A stretch of DNA of 5,349 nt from Planctomycetia bacterium (GTDB lineage Bacteria; Planctomycetota; UBA11346): positions 1 through 5,349 of the forward strand of contig SYDV01000089.1 in assembly GCA_005801395.1 (NCBI GenBank). The letters run 5' to 3'. The position numbers and the translations under genes are program-made. The notes below the pieces were generated by a model, which was given only the letters and a program-made list of their open reading frames with translations, was not told the origin of the DNA and made no database searches. Shown piece by piece: positions 1 through 5,349 of the stretch; position 1 is the first letter of the stretch; each line of letters starts with the position of its first letter.

Positions 1-114
1 GTCCGTTTTTCGCGCGCAGATTATCGTTTTCCCTAATGACCAATCACGCTTTCTTGCGTAATAACCCGCCTTTTCTACCGCGGTAATAATGTCGTCCCTC
101 TTATCGTCATTCAT
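1..114 (-). CDS. Unrecognised protein, N-terminal part only, cut by the left window edge
   Basis: An ATG at 114 opens a minus-strand frame that stays open for all 38 codons to the window edge. It begins MNDDKRDDIITAVEKAGYY, continues ARKRDWSLGKTIICARKTD and is still open at position 1. The peptide has a normal, charged, soluble N-terminal composition and no signal peptide. The opposite strand reads as a phenylalanine- and serine-rich shadow. The start overlaps the end of a 34-codon frame by 8 nt, with ATG and TGA inside ATGAATGA, an arrangement typical of translational coupling. No strong ribosome binding site is visible. Three of its four arginines deserve note: R6 is AGG, R21 is AGA, and R23 and R35 are CGN, so half use codons I did not find in rny or menF. 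This suggests a separate origin. I do not recognise the family, and 38 codons of open frame could still be chance. Confidence 0.4.
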   Translation of the reverse strand, partial: MNDDKRDDIITAVEKAGYYARKRDWSLGKTIICARKTD

Positions 115-211
115 CGTTTTGTTCTTTGGTTACCAGCGTTTTGAAAATAAATCCGCTTCTATCAGTGAATTTAATGCCGTCGTTAGCAATATGATTTCTG
201 ACTTTTTTCAT
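107..211 (-). CDS. Small 34-aa ORF, possibly a gene remnant or a coupled leader ORF
   Basis: The frame runs from ATG at 211 to a TGA at 107-109 and encodes a basic peptide beginning MKKVRNHIANDGIKFTDRSG and ending VTKEQNDE. It begins 30 bp after the CDF stop codon, on the same strand and in the same frame, and stays open back to that stop, so an earlier TTG or GTG start is possible. Its last 8 nt overlap the start of the frame at 114. Both of its arginines are AGA. The short length, the absence of a clear ribosome binding site and the lack of a recognisable domain leave three options: a small coupled gene, the 3' remnant of a longer gene cut when foreign DNA landed beside the CDF gene, or a chance ORF. 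I cannot choose between them from this window. Confidence 0.3.
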   Translation of the reverse strand: MKKVRNHIANDGIKFTDRSGFIFKTLVTKEQNDE

Positions 212-241
212 TTCCAAAATGGCCACCAATGCGATCGAAGC

Positions 242-1213
242 TTAATTCTCTTTAAACCGCGTCGCTTCTGCCACACTAAATGGCACCGCCTCATGTGGCA
301 ACGTTTCCGTTTCCATGCCAATGGTTTGATCTTTGTGCGGGTGATCGAGATGAATCATCACCGCACCTTTGGTACCTAAACTTTTGAGAATATGGTGTTC
401 TAATTTTTCGACTGCCGCGTGGGCTGCGGCAACGCTCCATAAGGACGGCACGACCAGATGAAAATCAACGTACGTTAAATCACCGCTTTGGCGCAAACGT
501 AAATTATGGACATCACGCCACGCTGGATCGCGAATATCATTAATAGCTGCGACCACCCGTTCGACGGCATGCGGATCTAATTCGTCGAGTAAGCCCGCCA
601 TCGCTTGGCGCACTAAGCGAGTACCAAAATATAAAATCACCATGGCTAAAATAATCGCAACTCCGCTATCAATCCACACACGCAATGGGCCAGGGGGCAA
701 AATCCACAACAATCCGACACCAATGACGACCCCAAGACTAGTCCATACGTCGCTTAAGACATGGTAGCCGTCGGCTTCTAGAATGGCCGACTTGGTACGG
801 CGACCGACTCGTAATAACCACGTTCCGAGAAATAAATTGATGATGGCGGCCAACACGATCAGGCCAAAACCAACCCCGACCTCATGCGGTTGATGACCAG
901 CCAGTAAACCGGCAATCGCTTGCCATACGATGGCTATGGCAGCCAACACAATGGCACCACCTTCAAAGCCAACCGACAAGTGTTCTGCCTTGCCATGGCC
1001 ATAAGGGTGCTCTGCATCAGGCGGAGCTGAGGCAAAACGGAAACACCAAAACATGAAGCTCACCGCCGCCACATGGACGACCGATTCCAAAGCGTCAGAC
1101 AAAATGGTTGCCGACCCCGTCAGAACGTACGCTCCCATTTTCAGTCCCAACATCACGAAACCGGTGACGAGACTGAGCAAGGCAGCACGGAATTGTAAGC
1201 GCTGACTGTCCAT
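242..1213 (-). CDS. Cation diffusion facilitator (CDF) family divalent metal efflux transporter
   Basis: The 323-aa product is an inner-membrane metal/proton antiporter of the CDF family. Six membrane segments lie near residues 10-29, 35-58, 82-105, 111-134, 146-170 and 178-200, followed by the cytosolic domain at about 205-292. By alignment to E. coli FieF/YiiP, the transport site has E43 and H47 in TM2 (D45 and D49 in FieF) and H151 and D155 in TM5, which are conserved. D66, H69 and H73 in the HPYGHGKAE loop match the second zinc site. H236, H252, H265, H288 and D290 match the cytosolic binuclear site. I chose the ATG at 1213 because it puts the first membrane segment at the usual distance. 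The frame is open for another 60 codons to 1393, but that part runs through a repeat tract and is not family-like. No Shine-Dalgarno sequence is visible. Residues 293-323 form an extra polar tail. The substrate (Zn, Fe, Mn, Co or Cd) cannot be fixed from sequence. The gene is divergent from rny. Confidence 0.93.
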   Translation of the reverse strand: MDSQRLQFRAALLSLVTGFVMLGLKMGAYVLTGSATILSDALESVVHVAAVSFMFWCFRFASAPPDAEHPYGHGKAEHLSVGFEGGAIVLAAIAIVWQAIAGLLAGHQPHEVGVGFGLIVLAAIINLFLGTWLLRVGRRTKSAILEADGYHVLSDVWTSLGVVIGVGLLWILPPGPLRVWIDSGVAIILAMVILYFGTRLVRQAMAGLLDELDPHAVERVVAAINDIRDPAWRDVHNLRLRQSGDLTYVDFHLVVPSLWSVAAAHAAVEKLEHHILKSLGTKGAVMIHLDHPHKDQTIGMETETLPHEAVPFSVAEATRFKEN

Positions 1214-1240
1214 GGTTGGGGAGTGTGTTGGGCTTTTGGG

Positions 1241-1306
1241 GGTCCGGAAGTCCTTGGTTGAGTTCGGAGGTTTTGATATGGTCTGAGGTCCGAGGTCCGA
1301 GGTCGA
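1241..1306. repeat. Degenerate heptamer tandem repeat, unit GGTCCGA
   Basis: The clearest part is 1280-1306, which reads GGTCTGA, GGTCCGA, GGTCCGA and then GGTCGA. Upstream, 1241-1279 contains decayed relatives of the same unit (GGTCCGG, AGTCC, GGTTGA, GTTCGGA, GGTTTTGA). The whole tract therefore looks like one short array of about nine units that has diverged, with three or four recent copies. It lies 28 bp upstream of the CDF start codon, probably within that gene's 5' leader or promoter region. Similar GGACCTC-type runs on the other strand could encode a TSDLRP-like peptide, but there is no sign that they are translated. Confidence 0.65.
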
Positions 1307-1393
1307 ATCAAAATACATCGGACCAGCCGAAGGCGATCGGACAGCGGACATCGGCAATCCCCTACCCCCAGACTCCAATTGACCCCACGCCAC

Positions 1394-1418
1394 AACTGAC
1401 AGACTAGCGACGTCAGTT
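1394..1418. promoter_or_regulatory. 7-bp perfect inverted repeat, possible operator
   Basis: AACTGAC at 1394-1400 is matched by its exact reverse complement GTCAGTT at 1412-1418, with an 11-nt spacer. The centres of the two arms are 18 bp apart, so they lie nearly on the same face of the helix, as for a dimeric regulator. The position between the divergent CDF and rny genes and just upstream of the -10-like box suits an operator. One 7-bp dyad can arise by chance in a few hundred bases, and I do not recognise it as a known regulator box. Confidence 0.25.
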
Positions 1419-1448
1419 CGTCAATCGGACCGACTTCCTCTCCTTCTA

Positions 1449-1454
1449 TATAAC
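1449..1454 (+). promoter_or_regulatory. -10-like element, candidate rny promoter
   Basis: TATAAC, a five-of-six match to the sigma70 -10 consensus, lies inside the run TATATAAC at 1447-1454. No good -35 hexamer is found 15-19 bp upstream; the best there (TCGGAC at 1425-1430) is poor. If it is used, transcription would start near 1461, leaving an rny leader of about 160 nt. The call rests on the -10 match and the position alone. Confidence 0.25.
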
Positions 1455-1474
1455 CTTGAGTGTATCGTCCGTCG

Positions 1475-1492
1475 CCAGCTTGGCTGGTTTTT
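1475..1492 (+). terminator. Terminator-like or attenuator-like hairpin in the rny leader
   Basis: CCAGC (1475-1479), loop TTG and GCTGG (1483-1487) form a 5-bp GC-rich stem followed directly by five T (1488-1492). The shape is that of an intrinsic terminator, but the stem is shorter than usual. It points toward rny and lies just after the candidate -10 box, so it would act on a very short transcript from that promoter or on a transcript arriving from further upstream. Chance is quite possible. Confidence 0.25.
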
Positions 1493-1622
1493 GTCTGCAA
1501 CCTGCTGTTTCATCGATGTTTACTGGATTCCCAACACCCATCGGAGTTTTCAACCACACGCTTCGCCAGTATCTCAGCAAAGTCGACAATCGGATGATCC
1601 TCGTGTCTTAAACGAGTTATCC

Positions 1623-3239
1623 ATGGATCCTATTTTTGTCGCGATCATCGCCGTAGTTGCGATTATCGCCGGTAGCGCAGTGAGTGCGCTGATTATGTCT
1701 TCCCGCCACCGCCGTACCCTTGATGGCGAAAAACGTGCCGTCGAGGAACGCCTTGCCGCTCAACACACTGAGCGCTTGAAGCAGTTAGAAGCGCAAGCTC
1801 AGGCTGAATTAACGCGTAAGCGTCAAGCGATCGAAAATGAATTGGCTCGTGATCGTGAGTCCGTAACCCGCGAATTAGAACGCGCCAAACGCGATGCCGC
1901 CGCCGCCAGTGAAGCCGAAGAGCGGACGCGCAAACGCGACCTCAAAATGGCTGAACGCGAGACCAGCATGGATCGTAAATTGGAAGCACTCGACCAACGT
2001 GATTCCAAGCAACGTAAATTGGAAGAGCAAATGCTCGCACGTGAACAACAATTGATCGAACGCCACAAAGCCGTCGACCAACGCGAACTCGGCATCGACA
2101 GCCGCTTAAGCGAAGTCGCTGGCCTGACTCGCGAACAAGCGCGTGAAGAACTCCTCGGGCGTTTGGAAAAAAGTCTGACCGCCGAGCAATCGGAACGTAT
2201 TGCGAAGCACGAAAAGGACCTGACTGCGCGCCAAAAAGAAATGGGCATCGAAATTGTCGCCCGCGCGGTGCAACGGTACGCTGCTGAACACACTGCCGAA
2301 ACGACGGTCGCTAAATTCAAAATTACCGACGATGACGTTAAAGGTCGCATCATCGGCAAAGAAGGCCGCAACATTAAAGCCTTCGAACAAGCCACTGGCG
2401 TCGATCTCATCTTAGACGAACAGCCTGGCGTCATTGCGATTAGTTGCTTCAGCGGTCTGCGCCGCGAAATGGCACGTCGCACGTTAGCAGTATTAATTGA
2501 AGATGGTCGCATTCACCCAGGCCGCATCGAAGAAGTCATGGCCAAAGTCCAACAGGACATGGACCGTGAAGTATTAAAACTTGGCGAAGACGCCGCATTC
2601 GCGGTCGAAGTTTCCGGCCTGCATCCGCAATTACTGCGCTTACTCGGCAAATTACAGTGGCGCACCAGTTACGGTCAAAATGTTTTACAGCACACCCAGG
2701 AAGTCGCGTTTTTGTGCGGCGCGATGGCTGCCGATATGGGTTTAGATCCAAAACTCGGACGTCGTTGCGGCTTGATGCATGACATCGGTAAAGCCATCGA
2801 CCACGAACAAGAAGGTAGCCACCCTGAATTAGGTTATGAAGCCTTGAAGCGTTACGGCGAAAATGAAATCGTCGCCAATGCCGCACTCGCGCATCACGAA
2901 GGTCATGCGGTCTTATCCGCTTACACCGTGCTTGCCGCAGCTGCTGATGCGATCAGCGCCGCACGTCCAGGCGCACGCAGTAAAAATATTGAAGGCTATA
3001 TTAAGCGTTTAGAGAAACTCGAAGAAATCGCCTGCGCACAACACGGCGTACAAAAAGCCTACGCTATTCAAGCCGGTCGTGAATTACGCGTGATCGTTAG
3101 TGGCAAAGATGTTCCAGATGGCGATTTACCAAAACTCGCACGCGATATTGCTCGTCGTATCGAAGACGAAGTCGCCTTTCCTGGCGAAGTCAAAGTTACC
3201 ATTATTCGTGAAATGCGTCATTTCGCGATTGCTAAATAA
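1623..3239 (+). CDS. rny: Ribonuclease Y, membrane-anchored endoribonuclease
   Basis: The 538-aa product is RNase Y, which cuts mRNA internally to start decay and acts at the membrane in a degradosome-like setting. Domains in order: a membrane anchor at residues 4-25; a long, highly charged coiled coil (about 30-210) rich in E, K, R and Q; a KH RNA-binding domain with GRIIGKEGRN at 241-250; and an HD phosphohydrolase domain with H357, the H386-D387 pair in LMHDIGKAIDHE, H424-H425 and D442 as likely metal ligands. The RNase Y hallmarks AAADAISAARPGAR and YIKRLEKLEEI follow, and the tail IIREMRHFAIAK resembles the usual ending. The length is slightly above B. subtilis RNase Y (520 aa), and nothing is missing. 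I chose the ATG at 1623 because it places the anchor at the N-terminus. The frame is open back to a TTG at 1491, but those 44 codons are not family-like. Only a weak ACGAG (1612-1616) precedes the start. Confidence 0.97.
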   Translation: MDPIFVAIIAVVAIIAGSAVSALIMSSRHRRTLDGEKRAVEERLAAQHTERLKQLEAQAQAELTRKRQAIENELARDRESVTRELERAKRDAAAASEAEERTRKRDLKMAERETSMDRKLEALDQRDSKQRKLEEQMLAREQQLIERHKAVDQRELGIDSRLSEVAGLTREQAREELLGRLEKSLTAEQSERIAKHEKDLTARQKEMGIEIVARAVQRYAAEHTAETTVAKFKITDDDVKGRIIGKEGRNIKAFEQATGVDLILDEQPGVIAISCFSGLRREMARRTLAVLIEDGRIHPGRIEEVMAKVQQDMDREVLKLGEDAAFAVEVSGLHPQLLRLLGKLQWRTSYGQNVLQHTQEVAFLCGAMAADMGLDPKLGRRCGLMHDIGKAIDHEQEGSHPELGYEALKRYGENEIVANAALAHHEGHAVLSAYTVLAAAADAISAARPGARSKNIEGYIKRLEKLEEIACAQHGVQKAYAIQAGRELRVIVSGKDVPDGDLPKLARDIARRIEDEVAFPGEVKVTIIREMRHFAIAK

Positions 3240-3284
3240 ACTATTTATTCCCGCACATCTTTTGTGACGCACCGTTAAAACCAC

Positions 3285-4658
3285 ATGTCACTCGCGTCTC
3301 TTGCCGCTCTTTCCCATAAACTTTGTGTTGATGCCGTCGCGTTGGCTCGTTTGCAGCGTGACGGCACCGCGATTGCCGTCATCGCCTGGGAATCACCGCT
3401 CGACGCTGATCCAACCGCTGCTTTTATCGCCGCCGAACACTGTGGGCGCACTTTACTTTGGCATGGTGATGAATGGCAACTTGGAATCGGACAGGCATGG
3501 CACGTCGATAGCGATGGACCTGGGCGCGGTACGCATATTGCCGCTCAAAACGCACGTTTAGAAGCCCGCACCGTAGTCGCCGTTGATGGTGACCAGGCGA
3601 TGCGAGCGACGTTACCTGCCTGTTTAACTGCCTTTAGTTTTGAAGATCGCCCACCATCAGCTAGCCATTGGGGTGCGCATTTACCCGGCGCGCAAATATG
3701 GTTACCACGACGGTTATTGTGGCGCCGTGCCGATGGCCGTTGCTGGACCATTGCGGCATTAACGGTCCACAGTACCGACGATGCCGCTGAAATCGCTCAT
3801 CGTATCTTAGCAACACCTACGAAAATTGAATCTGCTCCACTCGTTTCCTGGCCGGTTGTTGTTGGTAATTATGTCGAAGAAGTCGAAGACGCCGTCGCCC
3901 TCATTCACGATGGTGCCTTGCGCAAAGTGGTTATCGCACGATCCGTCGATCATCCGTTACCGAAGGCCTACAAAGAGCCACAATTAATTGCCAATCTTCG
4001 TCGATTAGGCGAACGCGCCACCCTCTATGTCCATGACTTACCAGGCGCAGGATTATTTTGCGGAATTAGCCCAGAAGTTTTATTTACCGCACATGAACGT
4101 ACCGTCACCACCATGGCTCTCGCGGGTACTACCCGACGCGGAAAAAATGCTGCGGATGACGCCCATTTAGTCGAAGCCTTAATTGCTGGCACCAAAGAGC
4201 GCAAAGAACACGGCGTGGTGGTCGAACATTTAGTATCGGTCTTACGCGGTCGTGCCGCACCTTTTACGGTGCCATCCGCACCACATCCGCGACTGTTGGA
4301 TCAAGTCATCCATTTAGAAACCGTGCTGGAAGCCGAACTCGCGCGGCTTGATTACGTAGATTTATTAGCCGCCCTCCACCCAACCCCAGCCGTTTGTGGA
4401 TTACCCACCGCCACTGCCACACATTACATTGCTCGTCGCGAAAAATTACACCGTGGCTTATTCGCTGGCACCCTTGGCTATATCACCCCAAACGCTGCCC
4501 GAATCATCGTCCCCCTGCGTGGCGGAATTATTCGCCATGATTTAGGTGTCGCTCGTTTATTCGCCGGTGCCGGTATTATTGAATCATCGATTCCCATAGA
4601 TGAACTCAACGAGACCGAATTAAAATTTTCGGTCATGCGCCAAGTATTAAAATCGTAA
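3285..4658 (+). CDS. menF: Isochorismate synthase, menaquinone-type
   Basis: The 457-aa product belongs to the chorismate-binding enzyme family and should convert chorismate to isochorismate in the cytosol, the first committed step toward menaquinone. K214 in KVVIAR and E264 in FCGISPEVLF are 50 residues apart, the same spacing as the catalytic K190 and E240 of E. coli MenF. Other signatures are MALAGTTRRG (277-286), KERKEHGVVVEHL (304-316), HPTPAVCGLP (365-374), REKLHRGLFAG (385-395) and AGAGIIESSIPIDELNETELK (starting at 427), which carries the Mg-binding glutamates. The N-terminal half holds the weaker family features AWESP and LGIGQAW. The ATG at 3285 is the first start and gives a normal length; no Shine-Dalgarno sequence precedes it. 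It lies 45 bp after rny with no terminator between, so a shared transcript is likely. EntC/DhbC-type siderophore enzymes have the same motifs, and no siderophore or other men gene is visible here, so the pathway is inferred. Confidence 0.9.
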   Translation: MSLASLAALSHKLCVDAVALARLQRDGTAIAVIAWESPLDADPTAAFIAAEHCGRTLLWHGDEWQLGIGQAWHVDSDGPGRGTHIAAQNARLEARTVVAVDGDQAMRATLPACLTAFSFEDRPPSASHWGAHLPGAQIWLPRRLLWRRADGRCWTIAALTVHSTDDAAEIAHRILATPTKIESAPLVSWPVVVGNYVEEVEDAVALIHDGALRKVVIARSVDHPLPKAYKEPQLIANLRRLGERATLYVHDLPGAGLFCGISPEVLFTAHERTVTTMALAGTTRRGKNAADDAHLVEALIAGTKERKEHGVVVEHLVSVLRGRAAPFTVPSAPHPRLLDQVIHLETVLEAELARLDYVDLLAALHPTPAVCGLPTATATHYIARREKLHRGLFAGTLGYITPNAARIIVPLRGGIIRHDLGVARLFAGAGIIESSIPIDELNETELKFSVMRQVLKS

Positions 4659-4661
4659 AAC

Positions 4662-5349
4662 TCACCAGTGTTTCGGTTCGCTTTCCAGGCGTTGAATCCA
4701 CAAAAAACTTCCAACCGCATTGCGATTAACCCACCATTGTTGTTGAGTTCCAGCTAGCGGAGTACCTTGGTAAACGTCCTTATAAGCATCTTTATTAATT
4801 TCCGGTAACTCCCAATACCCATCTTTTATTCGCACGCCCATTCCTGAACCACCGACTGCGGAAGTCCATTCCGTACGAAACCACATGATCCGTTCTTGCT
4901 GGCGTAATTCGGCAAAGTAGTTCCGGTCTTGGAGAAATAGCACGTGAGCTCCCTCTGCTTTCGCCTCATCATAAGTACGATATCCTAAGGTCGCTCCTGC
5001 TCCACAGGTGATGGTAAATGTGGCTGGCTCGACAAAATTCGTGAGGCTCGTGGGGTTCGCAGGATTACCAGGGGTGTTCTTATCGCGATAAATACGCATC
5101 CATGCTTTATTAACCGTGGCCATTCGTGGCCGTGGTTTACCCTCCTCAAATTCCTTCCAATTCGGTGCGACCGGTTGCGGATCTGGCGTCTTGTAATTAA
5201 CCAAATCTTTCCAATCCAGCGTCGGCTGCAACGGACCCGGATTATGAGCGAAGGTTGGCTTGATCGCGTACGGTGGCTGTTCCATGACAAATAATTCAAA
5301 ACGCGCTGCTTTGCCACCAATAACGGGAAATCTGTCGCGATCGTCATTA
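4662..5349 (-). CDS. Unrecognised protein, C-terminal 228 residues, 5' end beyond the right edge
   Basis: The minus-strand frame stays open from the right edge to a TGA at 4662-4664. A Met codon at 5285 gives 207 residues, but the 21 upstream codons (including DRFPVIGGKAARFELFV) look like normal protein, so the gene very probably starts outside the window. The visible part begins with a proline-rich stretch (IKPTFAHNPGPLQPTLDW). It continues with TFTITCGAGATLGYRTYDEA and an aromatic-rich segment containing IMWFRTEWTSAVGGSGMG, and ends with several tryptophans and PKHW. No catalytic motif, membrane segment or repeat is visible, and there is one cysteine. The texture suggests a beta-rich structural or surface domain. 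A link to the large proteins of the pilin-like Verru_Chthon cassettes of Verrucomicrobiota came to mind from memory only and is unproven. The gene converges on menF, with 3 bp between their stop codons. Confidence 0.7.
   Translation of the reverse strand, partial: NDDRDRFPVIGGKAARFELFVMEQPPYAIKPTFAHNPGPLQPTLDWKDLVNYKTPDPQPVAPNWKEFEEGKPRPRMATVNKAWMRIYRDKNTPGNPANPTSLTNFVEPATFTITCGAGATLGYRTYDEAKAEGAHVLFLQDRNYFAELRQQERIMWFRTEWTSAVGGSGMGVRIKDGYWELPEINKDAYKDVYQGTPLAGTQQQWWVNRNAVGSFLWIQRLESEPKHW

Larger units (their letters stand above)
1214..1622. other. 409-bp divergent intergenic region between the CDF gene and rny
   Basis: This gap must hold the promoters of both flanking genes. It contains the heptamer tract (1241-1306), an inverted repeat (1394-1418), a -10-like box (1449-1454) and a hairpin with a T run (1475-1492), each listed separately. 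Frames that cross it on both strands extend the two neighbouring genes at their 5' ends, but those translations lack conserved features and I do not regard them as coding. The CDF-proximal part (1214-1380) is rich in GG and CC runs, unlike the genes on either side, which fits a repeat-derived insertion. Confidence 0.8.

Noticed and set aside
76..85. Perfect 10-bp palindrome TACCGCGGTA
   Set aside because: It lies inside the left-edge frame, is a single copy with no partner, and has no T run or other context to suggest a site.
89..379. Plus-strand 96-codon frame
   Set aside because: From 242 onward it is antisense to the conserved end of the CDF gene, and its first part is phenylalanine- and serine-rich, as expected for the reverse of lysine- and glutamate-rich minus-strand frames.
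1214..1393. 60-codon N-terminal extension of the CDF gene
   Set aside because: It translates the heptamer tract and low-complexity sequence and has no family similarity. The ATG at 1213 gives a standard CDF N-terminus.
1153..1500. Minus-strand 115-codon frame over the divergent region
   Set aside because: It overlaps the start of the CDF gene in another frame and contains repeat-derived TSDLRP-like residues. It is a product of the heptamer tract.
1491..1622. 44-codon N-terminal extension of rny from a TTG
   Set aside because: RNase Y normally begins directly with its membrane anchor. The extension would put a polar segment before it, and it starts within the T run of a hairpin.
1823..2512. 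Long minus-strand frame of 229 codons inside rny
   Set aside because: It is rich in serine, arginine and leucine because it is the complement of the charged coiled-coil codons. The plus-strand RNase Y is unambiguous.
3251..3270. CACA/TGTG hairpin between rny and menF
   Set aside because: The stem has only four pairs and no T run follows, so it is too weak for a terminator.
4985..5347. Minus-strand 120-codon frame at the right edge
   Set aside because: It overlaps the 228-residue frame in another phase and has an arginine- and isoleucine-rich shadow composition. The other frame is more protein-like and runs on to 4662.

Overview
The window looks like ordinary bacterial chromosome of balanced base composition, with two less ordinary edges. 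The three complete genes are a cation diffusion facilitator (CDF) metal transporter on the minus strand, ribonuclease Y (rny) on the plus strand, and an isochorismate synthase (menF-type) on the plus strand. RNase Y excludes E. coli-like enterobacteria. Together with an isochorismate synthase (probable menaquinone synthesis), the lack of clear Shine-Dalgarno sequences, a heptamer repeat tract and the character of the unknown right-edge protein, it makes a Verrucomicrobiota/PVC-type bacterium my best guess. That placement is an inference and is weakly held.

Layout, left to right. Positions 1-241 lie downstream of the CDF gene. They are AT-rich and hold two small overlapping minus-strand reading frames, one of which runs off the left edge. 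Their arginine codons are mostly AGA/AGG, which I did not find in rny or menF, so the DNA may be of different origin. The CDF gene follows (242-1213, minus). A 409-bp divergent intergenic region (1214-1622) separates it from rny. This region holds a degenerate GGTCCGA heptamer tract, a 7-bp inverted repeat, a -10-like box and a small hairpin followed by five T. rny (1623-3239) and menF (3285-4658) follow each other with 45 bp between them and no visible terminator. menF converges on an unrecognised minus-strand gene (4662 to the right edge), with only 3 bp between the two stop codons.

The genes do not form one pathway. RNase Y is a membrane-anchored endoribonuclease that starts mRNA decay. 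MenF feeds chorismate into menaquinone (or possibly siderophore) synthesis. The CDF protein exports divalent metal. rny and menF may share a transcript for positional reasons only. I found no CRISPR array, tRNA, rRNA or complete insertion sequence, and no convincing new multi-gene system. The parts most worth following up are the two window edges and the repeat tract.
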